Assembly: GCA_015075005.1 (NCBI GenBank)
Contig: JABTVC010000003.1
Span: forward strand, 1 to 64,000
Origin: Planctomycetia bacterium
GTDB taxonomy: Bacteria; Planctomycetota; Brocadiia; Brocadiales; Brocadiaceae
Direction: 5' to 3'
DNA length: 64,000 nt
Part shown: positions 1 to 8,242 of the stretch, one piece after another
Position numbering within the stretch: position 1 is the first letter of the stretch
Layout: each line of letters begins with the position of its first letter
Made by a program: the position numbers and the translations under genes
The notes under the pieces: generated by a model
Told to the model about the DNA's origin: nothing
Seen by the model: only the letters and a program-made list of their open reading frames with translations
Database searches by the model: none

Positions 1-224
1 AGATATAAAAATGCAAAAATTTACCCACTCACTTGGCGGTGGGATTTCAATGCACGGAGCATACTAAAAAGAAACTCCTCTGGAAATGCACAAAACCGAC
101 CCAGATCACCGGCGCCCCAGCCGTCGCTGTGCAAGCGGTTTTTATGTGTTTGATATTCAGTTAACTTACTTTTAAAACTTGTAGCGTTCCCTTTCGAACA
201 AATGCTCGAACCATTTTATATAGG
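1..224. other. left edge, no gene seen
   Basis: I see no convincing gene here. The stretch follows the 3' end of the FAD oxidoreductase gene. If that gene were a complete integron cassette an attC would be expected here, but I could not find paired R boxes. Confidence 0.4.
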
Positions 225-1607
225 TTACGGTTTGATGTTCTGGTTCAGATGGAAAACATTTTCGGGATCGTACTTCCTCTTAATCTGTACCAGACGGTCA
301 TAGTTCGAACCATAAGCAGCTGCGATGCGGTCGACTTCGTCTTTAGTCATGAAGTTCACATAGACAGTGCCAGACGCATAGGGTGCAGAGGATTCAAAAA
401 ACTCACGTGCCCATGCAATACACCTCTCATCGTCTGCAGCCTGATCCCATCGCCCGTGCACATTGAGGGCGAACTTTGCGTCCCGATGGGCATATGCCAT
501 GGAATCTGCCGGACCGCGGTTGGCTGCGCCTGCAAGGAGCCCGATGAATATCTCACACTGCGGCGAGGGCAACTTGCCCGCAAACTCAATCATCGTGTCC
601 ATCACGCCATCATTAAGTACTATTAAATTATGGGATTTCCAGTAATTCCTGGCGCCGGGCGTAAGCAGCGGATCAAAAGCCTTCTGCCATTCCGTGTATG
701 GTTGAGCACCGATGTGTTCACCATGGGGGTCACCAAAATGGCGCAAAGGCTCGATCAGTTTTTTACCCTGGTTAACATCCCCGGCATAGAAGATGGCAAG
801 GATAACCACCTCCTTACCGTGAACATATTCGGGAAGAAATGGCAACGGTGGAGATTGGCGTAACACGACCCACACACTGAGATCTTCAGGCGCGGATTCT
901 ATAAATTCTCGATACTGTGTCAGCACCTGCTTGGCCTGCTTGAACGGAAAAACGAGCAAACCGGCCAAGATTTCAGTGCCCACTGGATGGAGTTTGAATT
1001 CGTACCGGGTGACGACCCCGAAGTTACCGCCGCCACCTCGAATTGCCCAGAACAGGTCGGCATTCTCGTTTTCGCCTGCTCGCATTTTCTTGCCGTCCGC
1101 GGTGACCACATCTGCCGAGACAAGATTGTCAATGGTCATGCCGTATTTGCGTGTCAACCAGCCGAACCCGCCACCCAGCGTCAGCCCTGAAATGCCCGTG
1201 GTCGAATTGATCCCCACTGGTGTGGCCAGTCCATGTTTCTGCACTGCTGCGTCAAAATCAGCCAATGTGGCTCCGGGTTCAACATATGCACGTCTCTTAG
1301 CGGCATCAACGCGAACATTCTTCATATTTGAAAAATCGATCATCAAGCCGTTATCACATAAAGCATTTCCCGCAATGTTATGCCCTGCACCTCGAATTGA
1401 TATCTCGAGTCCATTCTCGCGTGCAAAAGAGATTGCATGTGTAACGTCATCGGCTTCTGCACACTGCACGATGACAGCCGGCCGCCGGTCAATCATTGCA
1501 TTCCATATTTCGCGATCCTCGTCATAACTCGGATCACCGGGTAGGACTATCCGGCCCTTCACTTTGCTTCGAAGCTTCCCAGTTGTCTCATTGGGTATAT
1601 TTTTCAT
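225..1607 (-). CDS. FAD-binding oxidoreductase, BBE (berberine bridge) type
   Basis: A flavin-linked oxidase/dehydrogenase of the PCMH family; the substrate cannot be told. Residues about 40-210 form the FAD domain. The motif RGAGHN at 72-77 holds the histidine that usually binds FAD covalently, and GGGFGW lies near 145-150. The second, cysteinyl FAD link of bicovalent members appears absent because TGISG stands where the Cys motif would be. The C-terminus (YDPENVFHLNQNI) is a typical BBE substrate domain. At 460 aa it is full length. The ATG at 1607 has AAAGGAG about 8 bases upstream. It starts about 80 bases after the R' end of an attC, so it sits where a second integron cassette would be, but no attC of its own was found downstream. 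Confidence 0.9.
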   Translation of the reverse strand: MKNIPNETTGKLRSKVKGRIVLPGDPSYDEDREIWNAMIDRRPAVIVQCAEADDVTHAISFARENGLEISIRGAGHNIAGNALCDNGLMIDFSNMKNVRVDAAKRRAYVEPGATLADFDAAVQKHGLATPVGINSTTGISGLTLGGGFGWLTRKYGMTIDNLVSADVVTADGKKMRAGENENADLFWAIRGGGGNFGVVTRYEFKLHPVGTEILAGLLVFPFKQAKQVLTQYREFIESAPEDLSVWVVLRQSPPLPFLPEYVHGKEVVILAIFYAGDVNQGKKLIEPLRHFGDPHGEHIGAQPYTEWQKAFDPLLTPGARNYWKSHNLIVLNDGVMDTMIEFAGKLPSPQCEIFIGLLAGAANRGPADSMAYAHRDAKFALNVHGRWDQAADDERCIAWAREFFESSAPYASGTVYVNFMTKDEVDRIAAAYGSNYDRLVQIKRKYDPENVFHLNQNIKP

Positions 1608-1685
1608 GGTAATCTCCTTTTGGTTTAAAATTTAGAAAAAGAATACCGAGTCGGTTATCTTAGTAAGTCTATGCTTTCCCCTGCC

Positions 1686-1764
1686 ACATAACGGGGCGCA
1701 TCAAGGGCCGGAGCGAGCGGGCGAAGCCCGCTTGCGATAGGTACCCTGGATGCGCTTGTTGGGC
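1686..1764 (-). repeat. attC integron recombination site
   Basis: Read on the minus strand the site runs from GCCCAAC (1764-1758, a perfect RYYYAAC R'' box) to GTTATGT (1692-1686, R' with one mismatch). Between them GCGCATC and GATGCGC pair as inner L boxes, and a GC-rich hairpin (AGCGGGC/GCCCGCT) forms the centre. The length of 79 bp is normal for attC. It lies directly after the stop codon of the zinc-ribbon gene and in the same orientation, exactly as in a cassette. Confidence 0.88.
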
Positions 1765-1780
1765 CACTGATCTCCGCCAA

Positions 1781-2359
1781 TCAGGGCGCAATGATCCTCT
1801 GGCGACATTTTGGGCAATGCGTAATCAAGTACGTCCCAAGATGATGCCCGCAGTGGGGGCAATCGACGCGAAAAACGCGATGCCACTTTTCGGTGTGATC
1901 ATCATCAACCTTCTCGCGCCGTTCGACGCCTTCCGCTAATGCCTTTCGCCAAGCCTCACGTCCTTCCTCAGCAATCCCCGCGCGCCTTCTCTGGCCTATA
2001 GCAACATCCTGTCCCACCTTTGCGAAGATGTCGGCTAGTTCAGCGGACCTTCGATGCTTCTGCTCAAACTCGCTGACGCTCTGATCAAGAGCACTCCTAA
2101 GAGAGCACAAGTACTCAGACAGGCGGGGACGCCCAACGTTTCTGAGAAATGCGGCTCCCGCCTCGTATCCTTGAAACACCTTCTTCCACTCGTGGAGGTG
2201 CTCGACGAACTGACTTATGTCTGAGGGCGGAAGAAAGGACTTTGCAGTGGCCTCTAAGAATGCCCGAATTCTCGAAGCCAGATCGCGGTGCAGGGCTTCA
2301 AGTTTTTGTAGTTCTGTCTTTTCAAATTTGTCATGGTCCTGGGAAGGGTCAGAGCTCAT
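1781..2359 (-). CDS. cassette-borne hypothetical protein with C-terminal zinc ribbon
   Basis: I do not recognise a family. The protein is 192 aa, largely helical and charged (residues 10-150). Four cysteines at about 167, 170, 182 and 185 (CPHC and CPKC) should bind zinc. Base composition is clearly more GC-rich than the neighbours, which suggests transfer. The gene is followed after 16 bases by an attC and preceded by an attI-like boundary, so it is the first cassette of an integron array. GAAAGGTG lies upstream of the ATG as a ribosome site. Function unknown. Confidence 0.75.
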   Translation of the reverse strand: MSSDPSQDHDKFEKTELQKLEALHRDLASRIRAFLEATAKSFLPPSDISQFVEHLHEWKKVFQGYEAGAAFLRNVGRPRLSEYLCSLRSALDQSVSEFEQKHRRSAELADIFAKVGQDVAIGQRRRAGIAEEGREAWRKALAEGVERREKVDDDHTEKWHRVFRVDCPHCGHHLGTYLITHCPKCRQRIIAP

Positions 2360-2444
2360 CGTATTTTCACCTTTCTCTTGCGCGGGCCAGTGAGGTTGCC
2401 TCTATCGTAGAATTTCCTCTGATGACGCGGCTTGGTATCTAGCA

Positions 2445-2612
2445 GCTCAACAATGATTATACAGTCTGTATAAAACGGCAGACACAGACTGTTTCAATAT
2501 ATATAAGAAGTTGCCATGTCTTCTTATCACGCATTATAATTTATTTCTTATAAGGTTGTTATGTGTTTTTTTTACAATCATCCATTCCGGTTTATACAGT
2601 CTGTATAAACCG
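2445..2612 (-). promoter_or_regulatory. attI-like region with two copies of a TATACAG palindrome
   Basis: This region lies between the integrase stop (2615) and the first cassette. On the minus strand the cassette boundary reads GTTGAGC (2451-2445), a perfect GTTRRRY core. Next to it is the 17-bp palindrome TTATACAGTCTGTATAA (2457-2473). A second, 23-bp perfect palindrome with the same core covers 2589-2611. The first copy, with about 36 flanking bases, recurs at 63914-63949 beside another cassette. It could be the attI site, integrase binding sites, or an operator; the sequence alone does not decide. Confidence 0.6.
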
Positions 2613-2614
2613 AC

Positions 2615-3420
2615 CTACAACCTATCAACGGGACTTCGGACACCGTGACCGCCTTTGTTCAAGACATGGGCGTAAATCATCGTGGTGCTGACGTCTTTGT
2701 GGCCAAGAAGTTCCTGTATGGTACGAATATCATAACCGGCCTCAAGCAAGTGCGTAGCAAAGGAGTGACGGAATGTGTGGCAACCAGCGTGCTTGACAAT
2801 ACCCGCTTTGCGGATTGCTTCCTTGACGGCCCGCCGAAGGATCGTCTCGTGGGTATGATGTCGCCCTTGCCGTCACGGACAAGAATTTCGTTTCGGTAAA
2901 AGTCAATGTCCTGAACCCGCAAGCGCAGGCATTCCATCAGGCGCAGCCCCGCGCCGTACATAAGCGAGGCCATCAGACACTTGTCTTCCGAAAGGTTCGA
3001 CAATACGGCTTTCACTTCATCGCGGGTCATAACCACTGGCAGGCGTGTTGGCTTGCGGGCACGGATGACCTTGCCGAGATCGCCTACTTCACGGCCGATC
3101 ACGTGGCGATAGAGGAACAGCAAGGCTGAAAGCGCCTGGTTTTGCGTAGAGGCGCTGACCTTCTCCTTTACAGCAAGATGGGTGAGGAAGTCGTTGATTT
3201 CCGGCTCAGCCATTTTCGCAGGTTGACGAACCTTATGGAAGAAGATGAACCGCTTGACCCAATGACAATAGGTCTCCTCTGTGCGGCGGCTGTGATGACG
3301 AGAGCGAAGGGCTTCACGAAGACGGTCCATGAGTTTCGGCTTCCGGTCTGTTTCCGACGTGTCTGATGGACGTTTTATGGTCATGTTCGAACTTATTGTT
3401 ACGGAGCGAGCTTCCTGCAT
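2615..3420 (-). pseudogene. intI: integron integrase (IntI-type tyrosine recombinase), internally deleted
   Basis: The N-terminal part is intact: a SAM-like core-binding domain ([18 protein letters not shown], then [17 protein letters not shown]) and the first catalytic Arg region ([17 protein letters not shown]). After VRDGKGD the usual segment of roughly 80 residues is missing and the frame changes. The C-terminus continues in another frame ([43 protein letters not shown]) to a TAG at 2617-2615. The C-terminal HxxR and Tyr motifs match IntI. The gene is therefore probably dead. It points the same way as the cassettes, with attI at its 3' end, unlike class 1 integrons. Confidence 0.85.
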
Positions 3421-4240
3421 GGTCTTCCCCCCTCGGCGAAGGCAATCAGATGATAGAAAATTGCTTTTCCTTTAAAAGTGATGATAATACAAAAATGATG
3501 AAGAATACAAGCTTTTTTTGGTTTTTTCTGTGAAAATAACGGGTGGTGGATTTTTCCAGGTTGTCTGAGAATAGGTGTTTTAGCAAATTCTTGTGTCATA
3601 GTTCGTGCTAATTCTGTGCTAAAATCAAACTCAAAGGATAGAATTAATTGAAATGAATACAATTGATGTAACATTAACAACACCTTGATTTTCAAGTTAA
3701 AACAGGAAACCAGCCCAGTATCAAGGACTTAAGAATTTTTAATATTTCGCCCTTGCAGATTGAACCACATGTTTTAGTTGTGCAACGGTGTTAAACGGAC
3801 TTTGCCGTGAAAGACGCCAAATGTTTAGGTTCAATCGGGGATGATTGAACCAGCAGTAATAAAACAGATCGAAAAAGGCAAACCATGAGTGATCATGGGG
3901 CGCAAAGTAAAGGGTCTTCCGAAGCTGCTTAAACGGTTTGAACGGCTTCAACGGTTTTACGAGACAGCCTTACTGCTGAAGATGTTTTGAACAAACATTT
4001 TTGCAGTAAGGCTTTTTTTTATTTATGCCCACACATTTTGAATAATCTATAGGGCATGAATTCCTACTATGGCTTGAAATATACCAAACGTTTCGGTTCA
4101 ATCGAAGACAATTGAACCAGCTAAAACGTTGTGCATTGCCAAGTGCCATCAGGAGACAGTTCCTGCCTTGACGAATCCCCGTTTTGCCCTTAATAAGTAC
4201 AATCTTCTATCGAATGTCCTTCGATCATCTTTATTCCCTC
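3421..4240. other. intergenic region rich in short repeats, no gene
   Basis: There is no supported gene. It holds two hairpins of one family, each followed by CAGC or similar: GGTTCAATC/GATTGAACC at 3834-3857 and GGTTCAAT/ATTGAACC at 4094-4117. It also holds a short run of 9-bp units (3928-3954) and an 11-bp stem hairpin with a T run (3966-4020). The rest is AT-rich. The open frames here have no recognisable content. Confidence 0.6.
3928..4020 (+). repeat. 9-bp tandem units plus terminator-like hairpin, copy 1
   Basis: Three 9-bp units of the YTTAAACGG type occupy 3928-3954. After ttttacgagac comes a perfect 11-bp stem, AGCCTTACTGC (3966-3976) with GCAGTAAGGCT (4003-4013), followed by eight T residues. 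The same composite recurs at 40059-40147. It has the form of a rho-independent terminator reading rightwards, yet no rightward gene precedes it here. Confidence 0.7.
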
Positions 4241-5083
4241 CTATATTTTTATTTCTTCAACCTCGAACCGCCCATCCACTTTCTTGAGGTATCCCATCCG
4301 CACTTTAGGGTCGTGTTGAAAGATCAGGAGCCAGTGTTCCTCAAATGCTTGCCTTAATACCTTTTTCTTGTTTTCCAGGGTTTCCAGAGGAAATAAGTCA
4401 TATCCAGAGATGTAGGGATAATGCACATGGGCAACGGTGGGTACCAGATCGCCCAGAAAGAATGCCACGTGTCCCTCAGATTCAATTTTTACGCATTGAT
4501 GATGCCGGGTGTGTCCTCCAATTTTTATCAGGGATATCCCCTTGTCCACTTCTACAATGTCTTCATTCACGAGGATGAGAGACTGCGAGTTATCAAGAGG
4601 TAAAAAATCTTCTGTTCTGTAACTTGCCCTTGTCCTTTCATTGGAATTTGTAGCGGCCTCCATCTCTCCTTTCTGGACGAAATATCTTGCCTTTGGAAAT
4701 GTCTGGACAATCTCACTTTTTTCATTCAGGGTTGTATTTCCACCAGCGTGGTCGAAGTGCAGGTGGGTATTGATGACGAGATCAATATCTTGGGGTTCGT
4801 AACCAAAACGATACAAGGATTTCAACAGGTTGGATTTTTTTTCAATACCATAAATATGACAAAATTTCTCGCTGTGCTTTGTTCCAAGCCCGGTATCGAC
4901 CAGGATGTTATATTTCTTTGTCACGATGAGGGGACAGTGAAGTGCTATTTGTATCCTGTTTCTGTCATCGGGCGGATAGATCTTCTCCCACATGACACGG
5001 GGTACAACCCCAAAAACTGCCCCACCGTCAAGATAAATGTCACTGTCGGCGACAGGATAAATTTCGAATTTGCCCAGTCTCAT
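4241..5083 (-). CDS. metallo-beta-lactamase fold hydrolase
   Basis: A zinc-dependent hydrolase of the lactonase-like MBL group. The signature HLHFDH (residues 107-112) followed by AGG gives the metal ligands, LVDTGLG lies near 61-67, and HTRHHQ (about 190) and FLGD (about 208) supply further ligand positions. At 280 aa the length fits AHL-lactonase-like and related MBL proteins, but the substrate cannot be read from sequence. GAAAGGAAAAG lies just before the ATG. It is transcribed alone, divergent from the cytochrome genes. Confidence 0.85.
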   Translation of the reverse strand: MRLGKFEIYPVADSDIYLDGGAVFGVVPRVMWEKIYPPDDRNRIQIALHCPLIVTKKYNILVDTGLGTKHSEKFCHIYGIEKKSNLLKSLYRFGYEPQDIDLVINTHLHFDHAGGNTTLNEKSEIVQTFPKARYFVQKGEMEAATNSNERTRASYRTEDFLPLDNSQSLILVNEDIVEVDKGISLIKIGGHTRHHQCVKIESEGHVAFFLGDLVPTVAHVHYPYISGYDLFPLETLENKKKVLRQAFEEHWLLIFQHDPKVRMGYLKKVDGRFEVEEIKI

Positions 5084-5273
5084 CTTTTCCTTTCTGGTTT
5101 CCCAGTTGTGCTTCTTGATTAAATATGTAATATTATATCAAAATCTGCAAACGATTACTATATTCCTGGATATTAAAGTTACAACCCATTCTACCTCCAT
5201 AGGAGGAAATAGTTTTAAATTTTATTAGAAAGAACACCTGCTTTGTGTAGGTTTATCGAAAAGGAAAGGAGCA

Positions 5274-5501
5274 ATGCCGATGAAAAGTATCAAATGGTTT
5301 TTTGCTTATCTCGTCTTGATTGCTATTTCATGCGTCTATATAGACACCCTCTTTGGCTGGTCTGGAGGACCTCCGGCATATCGGACAGGTGCGCCAAAAG
5401 ACATAGGTACATGCAATGACGCAGGTTGTCATAATTCGTTCGAACTCAATTCAGGAAATGCTATATTTCACCTGAAAATGAAGCCGGTTGTCCGTATTTA
5501 A
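5274..5501 (+). pseudogene. truncated exported haem-type protein with CX4CH motif
   Basis: The 75 aa start with a signal peptide or membrane anchor (residues 5-25), followed by a segment GGPPAYRTGAPKDIGTC with CNDAGCH, a CX4CH site, and FELNSGNAIFHL. This resembles the N-terminal part of exported choice-of-anchor/Reeler-like proteins, which are much longer. The frame stops 36 bases before a MITE-like element, so I think the gene was cut by that element. GGAG lies 7 bases before the ATG. It is followed by the porin and cytochrome genes and may once have been part of their cluster. Confidence 0.55.
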
Positions 5502-5537
5502 CTTAAATCCACATATTTTATAATGGCACACATTATT

Positions 5538-5641
5538 CCCCTCTTGGAAGGGGTTAGGAGTGGATAAGTCGGTAATTCGTGGGATATTCACTGTGATTTC
5601 ACGCCCAAGGAACCCACCCCTCAATCCCCTCCCAAGAGGGG
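5538..5641. repeat. MITE-like inverted-repeat element
   Basis: The ends are near-inverted copies of about 28 bp. The left end begins CCCCTCTTGGAAGGGGTT and the right end, reversed, begins CCCCTCTTGGGAGGGGAT; both continue to GGTGG or AGTGG. The element is 104 bp and has no coding potential. It ends 15 bases before the porin start and follows the truncated 75-aa gene. Elements with CCCCTCTTGG ends are widespread in environmental genomes (from memory). Confidence 0.7.
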
Positions 5642-5656
5642 ACTTTCTAACTTAAG

Positions 5657-7066
5657 ATGCGATATAATTTGTTCATATCAAAGATATTGGTAATTTTCTT
5701 CATATGGGGCATGTTGTTTTCTACCATTCTTTTCGCTCAAACTGAGAATGCCACCGATATAATAACAGGTGTAAACGAATCGAGTGGTTTTACCTATAAC
5801 AATTTTGTTTCCGGCAACTTCAGGACTCAATATGAAGGCCGATGGGCAGAAGGCGGGCAAGATGACCACGATATGTATGGATATCTGCGTTTTAAGACAA
5901 AGGATTTTTTCCATGATAAAGTAACCATAGCTGGTTCAGGGAGATTATCAAAAGACCTCGACGGACATGAGCCGAAAGACGGGGCATTTAGAGATATCCT
6001 CGACTCGTATGACCACAACGTCAACGGTCGTCTTTACTATTTGTACGCAGATATCAGGAATCCTGTCATTGACAAGTCGAGCCTCAGGGTTGGGCGCCAG
6101 TATCAATACTCTGTTGAAACCATTTTATTCGATGGTGCAAAATACGAACAGCAAATAGGTGCTATTGATACCTATGCCTTTGGCGGTCTACGGGTCTCAC
6201 AATACAGCAGTACCTATTTTGATACCGTGACCGGAGGCGGTGTGGGTGTCAGACCATTTGTGGATACCCGGACAACCCTGGACTATGTGCGCATTATCAG
6301 TGACGAATTCATTGATGATGAGATCGGTCTTAACCTATGGCAAAAAATTCATGAAGACCTGAATTTTTCCGGAAGATATACGGTTCTGAACCAATTGCCA
6401 AAGGACTGCCTTGTTAAATTATCCTGGGATAAGGCCGACTGGGATGCAAGCGCACAGGTGTCTTATTACCGATTCCTGCATTCAATGGCCGAGCATAGCA
6501 ACAATATATCCCCTTTTTATCAAATCCTCGGAAGCTTCAAACCTTTTGACCTCATTAGCCTGACTGGCTATAAAGGTTTGGGCGAAAAATTTGGGATATC
6601 AGGCGGGGTAGACCGCAGGAATGTACTCGATAACGACGACGAGAACACCTTCAACCGCGACTACAACCGGACATTTTTTTCATTCATGGTAAACAACGTC
6701 ATTTTACAAGAATCCAAGGCCACCTTTACGGTAGAATATTGGAATACTGAGGGTATCGATCACAGTACAGATATCGGCATTGACTACGACAAAAAAATTG
6801 GTAAATTTGATATTGGTGTTGGCACGAGCTACTCCGTATATAAATACAATTTTGTTGGGAGCAACGATCTGCAAACTATCCTGGACGGTGAATCATCAAA
6901 GGATATTGAACAAAAGATCGATGTGCGTACGTATTATTTGAGGCTCAAATATTTATTAACAAAAAAATCCGATGTCAGTTTGCGATGGTCGTCTGAGATA
7001 AGCGACGCAGACCCGGATACCGATATCTATCATCAACTCTTGCTTTCTTATAGTACGAATTTCTAA
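5657..7066 (+). CDS. outer-membrane beta-barrel protein of a porin-cytochrome pair
   Basis: The 469-aa protein has a signal peptide (about 1-27, ending near FAQTEN), then alternating hydrophobic and polar strands rich in Tyr, Phe, Asp and Gly. It ends in an aromatic residue after LLLSYSTNF, as barrel proteins do. Its stop is two bases before the start of a multihaem cytochrome lipoprotein, so the two are co-transcribed. This arrangement matches porin-cytochrome conduits that carry electrons across the outer membrane. I infer that role from context; the barrel family itself is poorly conserved and could also be a plain porin. Confidence 0.72.
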   Translation: MRYNLFISKILVIFFIWGMLFSTILFAQTENATDIITGVNESSGFTYNNFVSGNFRTQYEGRWAEGGQDDHDMYGYLRFKTKDFFHDKVTIAGSGRLSKDLDGHEPKDGAFRDILDSYDHNVNGRLYYLYADIRNPVIDKSSLRVGRQYQYSVETILFDGAKYEQQIGAIDTYAFGGLRVSQYSSTYFDTVTGGGVGVRPFVDTRTTLDYVRIISDEFIDDEIGLNLWQKIHEDLNFSGRYTVLNQLPKDCLVKLSWDKADWDASAQVSYYRFLHSMAEHSNNISPFYQILGSFKPFDLISLTGYKGLGEKFGISGGVDRRNVLDNDDENTFNRDYNRTFFSFMVNNVILQESKATFTVEYWNTEGIDHSTDIGIDYDKKIGKFDIGVGTSYSVYKYNFVGSNDLQTILDGESSKDIEQKIDVRTYYLRLKYLLTKKSDVSLRWSSEISDADPDTDIYHQLLLSYSTNF

Positions 7067-7068
7067 AT

Positions 7069-8100
7069 ATGACAAATAAAAATTCCTATTACTTACTCTT
7101 CTTTATGCTGTTTACCTTTCTAACAATGCTGGGGGGTTGTAAAGAGTCTGAGATCCATTACAGTCATGCCAGGCATATGGAAAGGGGCCTAAAAGACTGT
7201 AATATGTGTCATGCCTATAAAGATGACCTTGAACCGAAATGGCCCAAGATGGCGAAATGTCTCACCTGCCATATGAAAAATTTTGATGCCAGTAATCCCC
7301 AATCCTGTTTGCTGTGTCACACAAAACCGGGAATGGGAATAAAGGTTAAACACAATATTCCGAAAAAATACCGGGATTTAAAATTTACCCATAAGGTACA
7401 TCTTGAAAATAAGGTGGCGTGTAACCAATGTCATGCAGGTATTGAGAAGAGCGATGCAATTACCCCTGATCTTATTCCGGATATGTTTGGAACGTGTATC
7501 CCATGTCATAAAGAAAGAGGGGAAGAAAAGATTGCGTGTGATGTCTGCCACAAACACATTAAAAAGAACCGTATGCCCTTATACCATGAAGACCGATGGG
7601 TCAAGCATGAGGATGCGCGGTGGATACAAAAACACGGAGGCGAGTTCTATTACAATCCGGACTACTGCAAGCGATGCCATGCCGACAATTACTGGTGTGT
7701 GAATTGTCATCAGGACCAAAAACCCAGGAATCACAATAACGCATGGCGCAGGAAGACCCACGGATTTGCTGCATCATGGGAACGGAAGAAATGCAGCGTG
7801 TGTCATCAGGAAGATTTTTGCGTCCGGTGTCATGAGAGTACAACGCCGCTAAGCCATAATGCCTCGTGGGGTGGTGTGAATACGAGGAATCGTCATTGTC
7901 TCAATTGCCATTTCCCCGTATCAACCGTTGAGTGTGCGGTATGTCATCCCAATCCCGCACATCCTTCGGCCACAAATTCTCCGCATCCGCCTTTTGTTGG
8001 GAATTGTACCCAACCAGGTTGCCATCCCGCAGGCAGGGCAGGCGAACCGCCGCACCCGAATCCCATGGGGATTAATTGTACGGTTTGCCATATGCGGTAA
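7069..8100 (+). CDS. multihaem cytochrome c lipoprotein, 13 CXXCH plus one CX4CH
   Basis: The 343-aa protein begins with a lipoprotein signal (LTMLGGC, Cys at 24). I count thirteen CXXCH motifs, from CNMCH near 44 to CTVCH at the C-terminus, and one CX4CH (CTQPGCH near 317). It would carry 13 or 14 haems if all are loaded. The motifs are spread over the whole length with HxxH-rich spacers, as in decahaem-type surface cytochromes. It is translationally close to the upstream barrel gene, so the pair probably forms an outer-membrane electron conduit. The electron partner cannot be named. The last motif lies three residues from the stop. Confidence 0.9.
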   Translation: MTNKNSYYLLFFMLFTFLTMLGGCKESEIHYSHARHMERGLKDCNMCHAYKDDLEPKWPKMAKCLTCHMKNFDASNPQSCLLCHTKPGMGIKVKHNIPKKYRDLKFTHKVHLENKVACNQCHAGIEKSDAITPDLIPDMFGTCIPCHKERGEEKIACDVCHKHIKKNRMPLYHEDRWVKHEDARWIQKHGGEFYYNPDYCKRCHADNYWCVNCHQDQKPRNHNNAWRRKTHGFAASWERKKCSVCHQEDFCVRCHESTTPLSHNASWGGVNTRNRHCLNCHFPVSTVECAVCHPNPAHPSATNSPHPPFVGNCTQPGCHPAGRAGEPPHPNPMGINCTVCHMR

Positions 8101-8165
8101 TTGTTTTTTTTATTGTGCCAATAATATTTTGGGTATTTAACATATTCCACTGTGTTGTGCTTGAC

Positions 8166-8195
8166 GTCTGTCATGTTATGCGATAACATGCAGAC
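8166..8195 (+). terminator. strong hairpin after the cytochrome gene
   Basis: GTCTG-t-CATGTTAT pairs with ATAACATG-CAGAC around a GCG loop, giving 13 bp with one bulged base. It lies 66 bases after the cytochrome stop. No clean T run follows, so it may stabilise the mRNA end or be part of a repeat rather than a classical terminator. Confidence 0.5.
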
Positions 8196-8242
8196 AATTA
8201 TAGAATAAAGATAAAAAACAATGTTAGCGGTACAAAGCGCAT

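Noticed and set aside
3399..3695. 98-aa open frame upstream of the integrase
   Set aside because: Composition is AT-driven, no domain, and it overlaps the integrase start; it is most likely non-coding.
3834..3857. Possible tRNA T-arm (GGTTCAATC)
   Set aside because: No acceptor or anticodon arms can be built around it; it is a simple hairpin found twice.
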